From Ceratopteris richardii (Eukaryota > Streptophyta > Polypodiopsida > Polypodiales > Pteridaceae): DNA of 64,000 nt. Made by a program: the position numbers and the translations under genes. The notes below the pieces were generated by a model. The model was not told where the DNA came from. It did not search any database and saw only the letters and a list, made by a program, of their open reading frames with translations. Where the stretch lies: positions 222,906,794-222,970,793 of the forward strand of contig CM035406.1 of the NCBI GenBank assembly GCA_020310875.1, read 5' to 3'. Numbering within the stretch: position 1 is the stretch's first letter; every line of letters begins with the position of its first letter. This document shows positions 37,636-49,700 of the stretch, one piece after another.

Positions 37636-38696
37636 TGTTGGTGCAAGTGCCAAGCCTATACACTTGGCTAGGCATGAGAAGACTTTATGTGCAATTGATT
37701 GAAGACCCATGAGAACCATTGCTATGGATTTTTTATCTTTAACCAATTGTAAAAGTCAATTGACTTGGAAGATTCTTCTAAATGACACTAAACTTGTGGA
37801 TTTAGATAGAATGAAAATCTATGACTTCATTTTGAGAGAATATCTCCTAGATTAGGGGATCAATTTCCTAGAGAGAGCCAAATTTGAGTTCAAATTCAAA
37901 TTTGAAGTCAATATCTATAAAACAGGTTGAAATCTCGCGGCCATTACACTTCCTTAGAGAGCCATTCATTTGATCTTTAGTAGAGGTTGATTAGCACACC
38001 TCATTGCTCACTCACCTCAGAACCATTTGGCATTATTGCTTTGCCAATGATGTTGTAAATTCATGTCTCATAATACATATACATCATTAAGTAATCTGTT
38101 GGTCTCTCTATCATTCACTCAAAACAGTGTTCATGTCTTGCTCATATCTCAGTCATTAGTCCACCATTTTCAATGTTCTATGGCTCATTGGAATTAGCTG
38201 TAAGTCTACTATAGGATGACACATGTTGAAGGCATTTCATTTAGTGTATTGGGAGAAACAAGACTCGAAGTGGTCACTAGTCATTCTCTACAGAGGTCCT
38301 AAAAAATTAGGGGTAATCCGACACTTGCTAAATTGATTGCTCTGTGTATAGTCAATCATTTTAAGCGATTCCACTTGGAATCATTAGCTCTTTAAGATAA
38401 TTAGATATCTCTAGAAGGAATTTTTCTAATTCCTATTTTACTTGGAGAACTGAGGTTTACAAGCAGCATGTGTGTGAACCAAAACAGAAGGTTTTTGATG
38501 ATTTGTGAATGTCGAAGTTATCTGTTTTGAATCAATCAATACAAGGATCATCTCGAAAGTACATAGGCACTTATTTAGTGTCATTGGAAAGCTAAAAGGG
38601 CCTACAACTCCACTTTGAAGTTAAAGTGGCTTGTTACAAAGCAAGGATTAGCAATACCAACTCATTTCTTGGAGTGTCCATCCATCTTTCCCAACA
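37636..38696 (+). repeat. 3' LTR of Copia A4
   Basis: 1,061 bp, TGTTGGTGCAAG to TTTCCCAACA, followed by the TSD CTCTC. It is the complete LTR of this subfamily in the window. Confidence 0.92.
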
Positions 38697-39054
38697 CTCT
38701 CTTCATATCTCTCTCACATTCTCTACTCTCTACCATAGTGCTCGTATCTCTTTCTCTCTCTCTCTCTCTATCTCTCTCTCTCCATCTCTCTCTCTCTCTC
38801 ACATTCTCTACTCTTTGTCAGAGTGCCAATCTCTCTCTCTCGCTCTCTCTCTCTCTCCCTCTCTCTCCTTCTCTTTCTTCCTTTGTGTTCTACTCCATGC
38901 ATCCGTCTTTCTCTCTTTCTGTCTTTCTCTCTCATTCTCTCTCTCATTCTCTCTCTCATTCTCTCTCTCTATCTCTCTCTCTCTCTCTATCTCTATCTCT
39001 CTCTCCCTCTCTCTCTTTCTCTCCATCTTTCTCTATGCTCTGTAGGCTACAAAG
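38697..39054. repeat. CT-rich tract between A4 and A3
   Basis: Long interrupted (CT)n, continuous in character with 34.1-34.4 kb and with 46.5 kb, so A4 and A3 lie in one original CT-rich region. Arg/Glu or Ser/Leu open frames here are artefacts of composition. Confidence 0.9.
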
Positions 39055-40313
39055 TGTGAAGAGATGGATTTGTAGTTGATGACGATGAAGTGGTGCTGCA
39101 AAAACTTTGCACTACACCAGCCAAATGAAGTACAGAGATGTGGTCCAGGCCCTTTTAGCTTGCCACAGGATGTATTAGACACCCTATGTACCTTGGAAGA
39201 TCACTCTCAAAAAGTTGAATCAAAAGAGATATGTTGGAGTAGATTCAAGAGCCAAAAACTTGCTATTTATGTTCATACACCTGTCCAAAGTTTTGAACAA
39301 GTCTCTGGCCACATCAGCAATTAACTTAATTCCTTTTGGGGAACTATTATAAACTTAGTAAGCTAACAATCATGAGTGATTTGATCAAAAAAGATGAACT
39401 ACACAAAGAGAAACAAACTTAGCAAGTCATAGGATGACCCCGATTTTCCCAGGCTGCAATAGTACTCAGCCCGTGATTAGTAAAATGCAAATATCTCAAG
39501 CGTTAAGAATCCAATGATTATGAAATTTTGTAGGCATATACTAGAACGTATGTTGAATCTAATACGCTTTAAATAAGAGAAAATGGAGAATTACACACGG
39601 AGAAACAGCTCTTACAACATGACTTTTTTGAGAGAGTGCTGCCAGAGAAGAAGAAAACCAAGTGACACAATTGACTTCAAATGATCATAGCTGAAGACTG
39701 AAACATTCAATTGTAATGAAACTTGGTGAGCTATAGTAGTCTTAGAGAGCTAACTTGGCCAAGTTAAATCACTTAAAATACTTCAGCAAGCTCAGAGAAA
39801 TCATCTCTGCAATATGACTGAGAAAACTGAGAGATATGGCAGTGAACAATACACTTCACAAGAACATGAAGATATGAACTCAAATGATCATGAAAATGAA
39901 AGTATATTGATTATACAATACAATGGACTTACTGATACATACGTGTGCCTTGAAATCTCACCTTGATATGGCATAAAGCTTGGCTCTCGGAGGTCTTCTC
40001 AAGACCACGACTAAAACTGCCATGTATTTATAGTTGATCTTGGGAGCCTAACTTCCCTCAATCACTCTTCAATCTATTGGTGATTGATTTGATTCTCCAA
40101 CTACCATCAATCACCAATTCGCGGCTTCTCTTTCCTCTTTTGATCAAGTGGACTCAACCACTCAAGATTCTTTCCCTTTTACATCAAGTAAAACTTCAAA
40201 AAGTTACAAGAGGTAGTTCACAAGTGAACTTTACATAGTTTTCATTTTAAAGCTTCTTCTATGACTGTGGGACTCAAGCCAATACTTAGGCTTGTCATAG
40301 ACTTGCTCCAACA
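39055..40313 (-). repeat. 3' LTR of Copia A3 (full length)
   Basis: 1,259 bp. Minus strand TGTTGGAGCAAG to CTTCACA. It has a TATA-like CTATAAATACATGG on the minus strand near 40,021-40,034. The polypurine tract GAGGGGGAGC (minus strand) lies at 40314-40325. Confidence 0.92.
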
Positions 40314-40345
40314 GCTCCCCCTCAAGCCAAGTATGCTTGAGGTCT

Positions 40346-42595
40346 TCAGTCCTCCAAGATTACCTGCAAACCTATCATAGCTTTGAATTTGCAAAGCTTT
40401 TTACCATCCAATGCTTTGGGTAGAATATCTGCACATTGTTGATGAGTGCAAACATATGATATTTGAATATCCTTGCTCACAATCTTCTCTCTTACATAGT
40501 GATAATGAACTTCAATATGTTTAGTCCTTGCATGAAAAATTGGATTAGCAGCTAAGTGAATAGAGCTCATATTCTCACAAAAAATAGTTGGAGTGCCAAT
40601 TCCAATCCAAGATCTGTGAATAGTGTCTTCATCCACATAGCTTCTTGAGTAGCTATGGCAAGACCTCTGTATTCAGCTTTAGTAGAAGAGAGAGCAACTG
40701 TGGGTTTCCTCTTGGATGACCATGAAACAATTTTTGAACCTGCAAAGGTAAGATAACATGAGGTGCTCCTTCTGTCTTCCTTGGAGCCAGCCCAATTTGC
40801 ATCAGAGAATAATTTCAAACTTAAATCAGATACATAGGGGTAATATAATCCCTCATTCATGGTCCCTTTGAGATATTTGAGTATCCTCTTGGCAACCTCC
40901 ATGTGAGGTTTCCTAGGTGTGAGCATAAATTGACTTAGCACACTCACACTATAACATATATCAACCCTTGTCAATGTGGAATAATTCAAACTACCCACAA
41001 GGCTTTGATAACCTGTAACATCTTCTAAGAGTTCACCTTCATGTGAGCTCAATTTATGATTAACCTCTGCTGGAGTACCTGCAATCCTACAATCTTGCAT
41101 CTTGAATTTTGCCAACATGTCTTTAATGTACTTTCTTTGAGTAAGAAACAAACCATGATCTTTGTAGACAACTTTCAATCCTAGGAAGTAGGTAAGTGAA
41201 CCCAAATCACTTATCTTGAATTCTTCTCTCATCTGTTCTTTGATTCTCTTCATGCCATCTGTATCATTTCTTGTAAGTATAATGTCATCTACATACACAC
41301 ACAAATAGATGACTTCAGAATTACTCCTTTTTATTAATAGTGATGGATCTGCCTTGCTAGGTTGAAATCCTTTGTCTTGCAAGAATGAGACATGCTTGTG
41401 ATTCCAAGCCCTTGGGGCTTATTTGAGTCCATATAAAGCTTTATTTTGTTTACACACATAATCAGGATATATGTGATTCTCAAAACCAAGTGGTTGTGCC
41501 ATATATACCTCTTCTGTTATCCATCCATTAAAAAATGCATTTTTTACATCCAACTGAAGTATCTTCCAATTCTTGGAAGAGGCAATACTAAGCAAAACCC
41601 TAATAGTAGGCATCTTTGCCACAGGAGAGAAGGTCTCCTCATAACCAATTCCCTATGTTTGTGCAAAGCCTTTTGCAACAACCCTTGCCTTATACCTTTT
41701 AATGGAGCCATCTAAGTTCTTCTTAAATTTGTAGATCCAACTTGAGCCTATCACTTTCATTGATGGAGACTTGGGAACCAATTCCCAAGTTTTATTCTCC
41801 TCAAGAGCTTCAATTTCTTCTTTGATTGCATGCCTCCATTCTGGTTTCTTCTTTGCTTCCTCAAATGTTGAAGGTTCCTCTTGATTTATGTCCTGCGCTA
41901 GATAGATTGAATGTTTAGTGACTAGAGAAGTATCAAACCCATACCTTTCTGGCGTTCTTCTCTCCCTCATGGACCTTCTTAGGCCATGATGTGATGATTC
42001 TTCCTCTTGTCCAAGTTCCTGTATTTTTGCCTTACCTTTAGACTTCCACATTTTGAGTTTTTCATACTGAGCTGCTTCATCATCTTCTGAGGTATCCTGC
42101 TCTTCAACTTTAGAAGAAATATCCTTAACAAGTTTTGGAAAATCTTCTTCAAGATCATAAGGTAGGTTGACCTTTCTACATAAATCTTCATACCAAGAAC
42201 TATTCTCATCAAATACTACATCTCTACTCACCAAGAATCCTTTGCTTGTTGGGTTTTATAATCTGTAGCCCTCTTGATTGTTGTCATATTCAATGAAGAC
42301 ACACCTTTCTGCTTTGGGATCCATCTTGCCTCTAACCTGTGAAGGAACATGAGCAAAAGCAACACATCCAAAAATCTTACAATGATCCAAGCTTGGTCTT
42401 CTTCCATTCCAAGCCTCATATGGTGTCATGCCATCAAGTGATTTTGAAGGTAACCTATTAATCAAATAAGTGGCTGTGGATACAACCTCAACCCATAAGT
42501 AATTAGGTAAGTACTTTTCATTTAGCATAGACCTTGTAGCTTCAACAATTGCCCTATTCCTTCTTTCTACTAATCCATTTTGCTCAGGAGTGTAC
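40346..42595 (-). pseudogene. Copia A3 pol, integrase C-half to RNase H
   Basis: Downstream of the solo-LTR insert the frame resumes with TPEQNGLVERRN, then the integrase C-terminal part, a charged linker, RT ([16 protein letters not shown] at 41284-41295) and RNase H (DANWAGS, SSTKAEY). It ends at TGA 40346. Breaks: TAA after GYRL (about 42,258), TAG after FAQT (41,653), TAA in GLK*APRAW (about 41,419) and a frameshift near 40,600, where the RNase H GDN motif reads CEN. Several stops lie at codons that are Gln in A2. Confidence 0.87.
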
Positions 42596-42600
42596 CTTGT

Positions 42601-43679
42601 TGTTGGGGGATTCTTGGACAAGAAGGGATTTGAGTGTTTGTGGGAGAAAAGGGAAAGACAAGAAAAAAGATACACACTAGAAGCCTCTGTCAATTTGATT
42701 ATAAGAAGACAATTACAATGGTGATGCCAAATACAATCCAATGCTTCTGTGCAAAATCCCACAGAGTGATCATTCAAAAAATACCAAATACCCAAGGGCC
42801 TTGTTGCTACCGGTCTTCTTCGCACCAGACCTCCACCTTCTCCAAGCCTGCACTTGTGCACACCTTGCACCAAGCTTCCAATAAGGGGGAGGGTTGGACA
42901 CCTTCTGTCGGCATGTGCACAACTTCAATGGGACCTTGGGATCCTTGGGATGACTAGCTTAACACTTCTCTGCACACTTCCTTAGTGACTCTTCATGCAC
43001 ACCTTGCACTTCACTTCTCTGCGTCGCACACTGTCTGTCTCTTGCACTCCTCTCTCTTGCCTAACTTAGACTATGCTCACCTTTTCTTGTCTTGCTTACA
43101 CCTGCTTAGTCCAAGAATAGTCGTTGCCTTGATTTTAGTGTCGATTCACGTTTGCTCCTAACTGCAAGAGTATCTTGGTGCTCACTTTGATGTCCCAAGA
43201 TTGTCTCCAAAAGTGGGCAGCCAACGAATCCCTGTTTTGTCCTGTAGTGACTTTAGACTAAAACAAAAATTTTAATTGGGGGGCCATACTTTACTTCTGC
43301 ATACGCTGCCGCTTCACATACTTTTCACATTTTGCCTTTTCACATACCTTCACTTCTACACCTAAGAGAGGGTTCACCTAAACCTTCCAAAACACTTTAA
43401 AAACACTTTTGAACCTTAGGGAAATTACAGAAATACCTCTGCAACCTGCAACCAACTTTCTGCAATTTTACCCTTTGTGGACAATTACTTGTGCACTATC
43501 TGTGCACCTTGACACCTGCACTTCAAATAGTTTGACTTTTCCCCTATTGACTTTGACATTGACCTTGTTGACTTTGACCAGTTTGACTTTGCCTCTTGAC
43601 TTTGGCTATGGTTGACTTTGACTACGATTGACTTTGACTACGGTTGACTTTGACCAATATGACTTTTATGGGCTCCACA
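42601..43679. mobile_element. Solo LTR inserted in Copia A3 integrase
   Basis: 1,079 bp starting TGTTGGGGGATTC and ending GGGCTCCACA, flanked by the perfect 5-bp repeat CTTGT (42596-42600 and 43680-43684). Removing it and one CTTGT rejoins the integrase frame (REITT with RYTPEQNG). TG...CA ends, TSD and no internal retroelement genes point to a solo LTR left by LTR-LTR recombination. It matches no other LTR in the window, and its orientation is not certain. Its right end holds a dense run of TTGAC motifs. Confidence 0.88.
43525..43660 (+). promoter_or_regulatory. Cluster of about 14 TTGAC (W-box core) motifs
   Basis: Between 43525 and 43660 the word TTGAC occurs about 14 times on the plus strand, 13 followed by C or T as in the WRKY-binding W box TTGAC(C/T). 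The array looks like a degenerate repeat of TTGACTTTGACYA. WRKY binding is known for such sites; activity here is inference. Confidence 0.6.
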
Positions 43680-43684
43680 CTTGT

Positions 43685-45635
43685 AGTGATCTCTCTTTTG
43701 ATTCCTCTTTCTTGAAGAAAGGAGTCAAATTCATGGGAGACGTATTCTCCCCCTCCATCTGACCTTAGCCTTTTTAGTGTTTTACCTGTTTGATTCTCCA
43801 CAAGAGCCAGATATCTTTTGAAGCATGAAAAGACTTCATCCTTGTGTTTCATAAAGTATAATATAGTCCACCTACTACAATCATCAATGAAGGAGACATA
43901 ATACCTTGATCCAGATATTGAAGCATCCTTGCTAGGTCCCCATACATCTGTATGAACCGACTCCAAGAGATCTCCATGCATATATCCTTTCTTCATGAAT
44001 GGTAACCTGTGAGACTTTCCAAAGTGACATGCACTACACTTATAAATTTTTGTGTTGTTTTGACAAGTTAGGGAGTCCAAGTACACCTTGGTCCCTGCAA
44101 ATTTGCTTTAATGATCTTTCAGCAATATGTGCTAACCTTTTGTGCCATACTTCCAATTCTGTGAGTGTCTGACTACCATAATTAAAGACAGCAATGTTTT
44201 TAGTGTCTTGTAACTCAAATGTGAACAATCTACCTATCTTTTCACCTTTTGCAATTCTTCTGAATCCTTGAATTGGATCTTCAACAAATGCTCCTACTTT
44301 TGTGAACGTGACTTGCAACCCTTTCTCTACTATCTTCCCAACACTTATCAAATTCTTTGTAATGGTAGGGACATATAGTACCTTACTGAGTAAGTGGAAG
44401 TTTCCATCAGGTGCTTTGACATTTCCTATTTTCTCCACAAGGTGTCTTGTATCATCTCCTGTTTGTATCTCATGCTTGTTCCTTGGATCTTCTAAATCTG
44501 ATAGGAGGGCCACATTTCCTGCCACATGATTTGAACAACCTGAATCTATGTAGAAAACATGCTCATCAGATTTACCTTGTGGCATGGCCACATTCATGAT
44601 TAGCAATGAGTCCTCTTGATTTGAGTCTTCTGTGTAGTTATTGAATTCTCTTCTTCCCCTGCTGCCTCCTTGATAGTTTGAATGGTTGTAATTGTTGTAG
44701 TTGCCATGGTAATTGTTGAACCTTCCTCTTGAGTAGCCATAACGTCCTCTATTGTAGCCTCTGCCTCTTTGATTCCTAGAATTCCTAAAGCAATTTTCAA
44801 TTGTATGATTAGTTAATCCACAAATAGAGCATGAATTAGAGCCTTGGGATCTCCCCCTACCTTGTCTTCCTCCTCTTCCTCTACCTGTACCATGTCTTCC
44901 TCTACTTGCATAGTTAGCTTGATGTGTACCTGCTTCATCATCCACTTTCTTTCCTCTTCCTTTTTTTTCTTTGGACTTGCTTTTATCAGTATACAAAGGT
45001 GAAGATTGATCACCTTTGGGGCTTTCCCCATTCTTGATAAGCTTGGCTTCTTGAGTAAGTAGTTGTCCTATGAGTGTGTTGAAAACTGGTACATGCATAT
45101 CCATGTATAGATCCATAGCTCTGGTGAATGCTTTCCACTTGTCATCTGCCTTCAAGCCATTGATGACCTACCTTACAATTTTCTCTTCATCTATTACCTC
45201 TCCAATGCTTTCCAATTGATCTGCTATGTCCTTGAGCTTTGTGAAAAAATCAGTCAAATTTAGTTTGGGAGCTTTCTTGAGAGTGTCTAGCCATAGTTGA
45301 TGCTTCCTGGCCTTTGTACTTGAAGAGAAGAAGGCTTCAAGTGCATTCCACACTTCTTGAGATGTTTTACAACTTCTAATGTGAGGCAACAAAAAATCTG
45401 AGATAGAGTTGAGGAGATAAGACCTTGCAAGTGCATCCTTGGGGCACCATGTGCTTAATCTTTCTTGCTCTTCTTGTGTTGGTTGACTTTTGTTCCTAAA
45501 ACTTGGCATAACTTTATCTCCAGCTATATAACCATATAAATACCTTCCTTGAAGATAAGCTTCCATCCTTAATGACGAGGTTGAGTAGTTACCTCTATCC
45601 AATTTGTCAATTGATGAAGGAAATTCATTTGCCAT
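43685..45635 (-). pseudogene. Copia A3 gag-protease-integrase N-half pseudogene
   Basis: It starts at ATG 45635 (MANEFPSSIDKLDRG). UBN2-like gag, then TAG where A2 has IVRQVING (45,168), Arg/Gly-rich tail, zinc knuckle CSICGLTNHTIENC (about 44,790-44,830), protease YIDSGCSNHVAGN (about 44,520-44,550) and pre-integrase. A frameshift near 44,050-44,080 precedes the zinc finger CSACHFGKSH. The integrase core with HTDVWGP, FIDD and RSDGGGEY is intact up to the insertion at 43,680. Confidence 0.87.
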
Positions 45636-45648
45636 GTTGTCCAACCTT

Positions 45649-45660
45649 GCTCTAATACCA
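45649..45660 (-). other. Primer-binding site of Copia A3
   Basis: The minus strand reads TGGTATTAGAGC, one mismatch from the initiator tRNA-Met complement. Confidence 0.85.
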
Positions 45661-45661
45661 C

Positions 45662-46506
45662 TTTGAAGAGATGGATTTGTAGTTGATGAAGATGAAGTGG
45701 TGCTGCAAAAACTTTGCACTACACCAGCCAAATGAAGTCCAGACATGTGTTGTGGGCCCTTTTAGCTTGCCAAGGGATGTATTAGACACCCTATGTACCT
45801 TGGAAGATCACTCTCCGAAAGTTGAATCAAAACAGATATGTTGGAGTAGATTCAAGAGCCAAAAACTTGCTAGTTATGTTCATACACCTCTCCAAAGTTT
45901 TGAACAATTCTCTGGCCACAGCAACAATTAACTTAATTCCTTTTGGGGAAATCTTATAAACTTATTAAGCTAACAATCATGAGTGATTTGATAAAAAAAG
46001 ATGAACTACACCAAGAGAAACAAACTTAGCAAGTCATAGGATGAAACTTCATAACAACATGAAGATATGAACTCAAATGATCATAAAAATGAAAGTATAT
46101 TGATTTTACAATACAGTGGACTTACTGATACATATGTGTGTCTTGAAACCACACCTTGATATGGCTTAAAGCTCAGCTCTTGGACGTCTTGTCATGACCA
46201 CAACTAAAACTACCATGTATTTAAAGTTGATGTTGGGAGCCTAACTTCCCTCAATCACTCTTCAATCTAATGGTGATTGATTTGATTCTCCAACTACCAT
46301 CAATCACGAATCCGTGGCATCTCTTTCCTCTTTTGATCAATTGGACTCAACCACTTAAGATTCTTTCACTTTTACATCAAGTGAAACTTCAAAAAGTTAC
46401 AAGGGGTAGTTCACAAGTGAACTTTACATAGTCTTCATTTTAAAGCTTCTCCTATGACTGTGGGACTCAAGCCAATCCTTAGGCTTCTCATAGACTTGCT
46501 CCAACA
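45662..46506 (-). repeat. 5' LTR of Copia A3 with internal deletion
   Basis: 845 bp against 1,259 bp for the 3' LTR. The joint is at AGGATGA/AACTTCA (about 46,044), where the 3' LTR has about 410 bp more. The TG end is mutated to TT at 45662, and the TATA-like box now reads CTTTAAATAC on the minus strand. Confidence 0.88.
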
Positions 46507-46511
46507 CAAAC

Positions 46512-46595
46512 GTCTCTCTCTCTCTCTCTCTCTCTCTCTCCTTCTCTCTCTCTCAATCTACAAGTTGCGAACCTTCTCTCTCTCTCTGCACACAC
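46512..46595. repeat. CT-rich tract right of A3
   Basis: (CT)n run, the right-hand continuation of the tract interrupted by A4 and A3. Confidence 0.88.
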
Positions 46596-47622
46596 AATTC
46601 TACTATAGTGTGATTCTCCAATCTTATGTGGAATAGCTCTCTCTCATTTTCTCTCTTCAATACATGCATTTGCTTTGAGTTCCATCCAAAGATTTTCATC
46701 TAATGAAAACACAACTATATCCATAGTTTGATAACTCTCGTGTAGCATAGGACTTCTCTCTCTCCCAAAAAAGTTTACAAAGCCAAAATTTCTCACCTGT
46801 TCAAGTTTGAATATGCAAAAACTATAATATCAGAGAACCCAAAGATCCAACACACCTCAAAAACACAGATGAAGATGCAACTGCACATAAATAATGTTGA
46901 TGTCTCTTTTGACCCACTCGGTATTTGTGAGAGTAGGGTAATAAATTAGAGCAAGAGAAGGTAGAAGAGAGAGACAGTGTACTCTCTTTCTCGCTATCTC
47001 TATCTCCTCCTCTTGAAATCATGGGGTGGAAGGAAGAGTGTGTAGAGATAAGGGGCTCACTCTCTCTTCCTTACTTAGAGAAGAACATGAAGGGAAAAAG
47101 TAAGAGAAGAGGAATAAGAAACTACCTAAAAGAAAAATTCATGGGAAAAACCTAATGAAGGCTAGGCATGTATTTATAGGTTTCCCCAAGGTTCCTTTCT
47201 AGATCTTTAGATCCTTCTATTTTTTCCATTCTATTTTTAGAATATCTTCTTTTTTCTTCTTTTCTAGTATTGGAAAATCCAATCTTTTCTTTCGATTTTT
47301 ATTTTCTCTTTTTCTATTTTTAATTTTTCTCTTTTAATTTTTCTATTTATTTTCATTTTTATTTCTTCACTTCTTTTTTGTTTTCATTAAAGTTTTATTC
47401 CTTTTCACACATAATTAAATTAAATTAAGATTTAGTGTTGGGAAAAATGAATTCCTAAAGCTCCTAATTAGGGCTACTATTTGGAGAAACCTAAGGTCTC
47501 TTATGGCTAGGGTTAGTAGCTCATGAATAATGATTAAATATATACATTAAGGGTTTAAACCCTAGGTTTTTAAGGGTTCAAAGTTACGTTCTAAGGGTAA
47601 AATTTTCATGGTTTTTTAGTGG

Positions 47623-47668
<46 letters not shown>
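46596..47668. other. Unassigned AT-rich DNA ending in (TA)n
   Basis: No coding signal. A perfect 14-bp palindrome AGGGTTTAAACCCT (47550-47563) overlaps plant telo-box-like AAACCCTA, and TA repeats fill about 47624-47668. Confidence 0.5.
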
Positions 47669-47670
<2 letters not shown>

Positions 47671-48600
47671 CACTTACCACTTTTCAATTCTTTGGCATGT
47701 ATAATGGTTAGGTGGATCTATGTCAGGGATACTTTTAGTGAGTTGTACTAGATTTATCTACGAGAGTGATGGCACATTTGTGTTTTATTAGATCATTCTT
47801 GTATATTCTCTTTATGTAATTGAAGAAGTAAAACAAGATCATTCTTCCTTGCCTCAATTTGTGTCTAATCCTTTGTTTGTGTGTGATAATGCGTGAGAGC
47901 TCTCTTCCTTATCTCCGTTCTCTTGACATGGTATCAAAGCTACTATGGCTATAGAGATGTTGTGAAGAAGGCCGATAGTGAAGATTACATAAGAAAGTGT
48001 GGAGAACATGTGCTTCACAAGACATGTGAGATTCTATGAAACTTATTATGAAGGGGAAGCCATCCAAATATTTTTGAAAGTTATCCCTTTAGGTTAGCTT
48101 GAAAAATTATGAATTGCATTATTTTTGGCATCTCCCACTATTTTAGATCTAGAAGTTGAAGTCATTCCATGTACTATTCAATTGTGATGTCAAAATGTGA
48201 CAATATTCAAGTAGAGGTACTACTTCTAGTGTTTCTTCTAGTATCGTAAATTGTTGTAGAATGGCAAATGCTAATGGAATGAGTCAACGTATGAGGGATC
48301 ATTTGGAAAAGAACATTTTTTATGCTTGAATACTCAGAATGATTGATTTCTTGATGGGAAAGGGTTACTAGAAGTGCATGGAAGGAAACAATGAAAAACC
48401 CTCTATAGTTATTAGAGAGGAATCGGATTGGAAAAGGTTGAAGTGTGCCTTTGTGGTTTAAGAGCTACATATAAGCACTTCAACAATTCTATTCACACTA
48501 GATATAATATTCCAAACGTTGTTGACCTTGTGTCTACGGTGATAATTGAAGAAAAGAACCTTGGTGAAAACTCAAACTCCATGCATCATGCATGAAAGAT
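47669..48600 (+). mobile_element. Decayed Copia LTR-PBS-gag remnant
   Basis: TGGTATCAAAGC at 47929-47940 is one base from the initiator-Met PBS and follows an LTR-like end (TTCTCTTGACA). Further on, 48330-48420 reads ILRMIDFLMGKGY and KCMEGNNEKP, resembling the start of Copia gag, with stops. The LTR start is unknown and nothing of pol is visible, so this is a very old copy. Confidence 0.5.
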
Positions 48601-49700
48601 CAATAGAGCTCTTGTATGAATGTGGTGAGCTATGATAGCTTTCACATAGAAGGGATCCGTATACCACCTATTCCTTAATCCCCGTCACTTGTTACAACCC
48701 TTGCATAACAAATTAATCCTCAAGGAATCCCACTATGTCCACTTGGAAATGGGACTCTCCCTAAAGTGGGCCAATGAGGATATATTGGAGTTTTTGTTGC
48801 CAATATTGAACTTCAAGAATGATTTATTGTGCTTTGTATTATCCACAAATGTATCCAACAAAGAAAATATCTATTGTTAAGGTGTGCTCAATTGCATTCA
48901 AAAATAGCTAAGGAGCATGATATCACATTTTCATAACATACTTCCACATAATTGTACTAGATCCCTTTTTTTGTAATATTGTATTCTTACATAGAAATAC
49001 ATTATTGTGGAGTCAACATTTTGTGGTAACTTTGGTCGTACACCGCTAACTAGGCTTGTGTCGACTTCACAATTCTAGTGTAGCTCCATATCCATAGGGT
49101 ATCTGACAATTTACACATCATCAAGTTACTCTCACCTTGTGATTGGTAGTATTATATCCCTCATTGCAATAATATTAATTAAAACAAAATAAAATATAGA
49201 GTGTTGAATGCACTTTCTCTTCTTGTCAACACATCATAGAATATAAAGCTTATTGAAAACGATGAAATCCACTTGGCTTGATCCAAAAAACGAGGTTCAC
49301 ACCAAACGTGAATGTCATGAACCAAAGGGGGGAGAAAGAAGTTGCTTCAAAGGTTTTTCTTCTCTTCTCGCAAGTTGCGAACAAAAGAACATTGTGATTT
49401 ACATTATTTCATAATGATTCTACTCTCTGTATGTTCCATTGCTTCTTTAATTTGATAAGAATTCTTTTTGAATCAATGGGATATTTTTTCAACTTTCATA
49501 ATGATTTATTAGTTGTAGATTATTTGAGAGTACAATGAATTATTGGAAATACACACTCACACACCCAATCTTGTAAGGTAGAGACACCCATCATGAAAAT
49601 CTAATGGACATGTCCCACCAAGACTTGAACTCTGAAATTCTTCCCACAGCTTCAAAGCATTTATATTTATATTTTCTGTCTTTACGTTTTAAATAATAAT
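48601..49700. other. Intergenic DNA, no gene recognised
   Basis: AT-rich, short open frames only, and no repeat unit that I can match to the elements in this window. Confidence 0.4.

Larger units (their letters stand above)
34368..38696 (+). mobile_element. Copia family A, element A4 with internal deletion
   Basis: Plus-strand element flanked by the perfect TSD CTCTC (34363-34367 and 38697-38701). The 5' LTR 34368-35341 lacks its last 86 bp compared with the 3' LTR 37636-38696. A single deletion removed the LTR end, PBS, gag, protease and the N-terminal integrase, joining the LTR directly to the integrase core. The polypurine tract GAGGGGGGG precedes the 3' LTR. Proteins and LTR words (CATTGGAAAGCTAAAAGGGCC) match family A. 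Confidence 0.92.
39055..46506 (-). mobile_element. Copia family A, element A3
   Basis: A minus-strand element with both LTRs (3' LTR 39055-40313, 5' LTR 45662-46506), PPT and PBS. The flanks CAAAG (39050-39054) and CAAAC (46507-46511) match at four of five bases, probably a TSD with one mutation. The 5' LTR has lost about 410 bp internally. A 1,079-bp solo LTR (42601-43679) interrupts its integrase. Without that insert the element is about 6.4 kb. Confidence 0.9.

Noticed and set aside
38615..39079. Ser-Leu-rich 154-codon frame before A3
   Set aside because: Translation of (CT)n.
39050..46511. Perfect TSD for A3
   Set aside because: CAAAG and CAAAC differ at one base, so it is reported only as a probable, mutated TSD.
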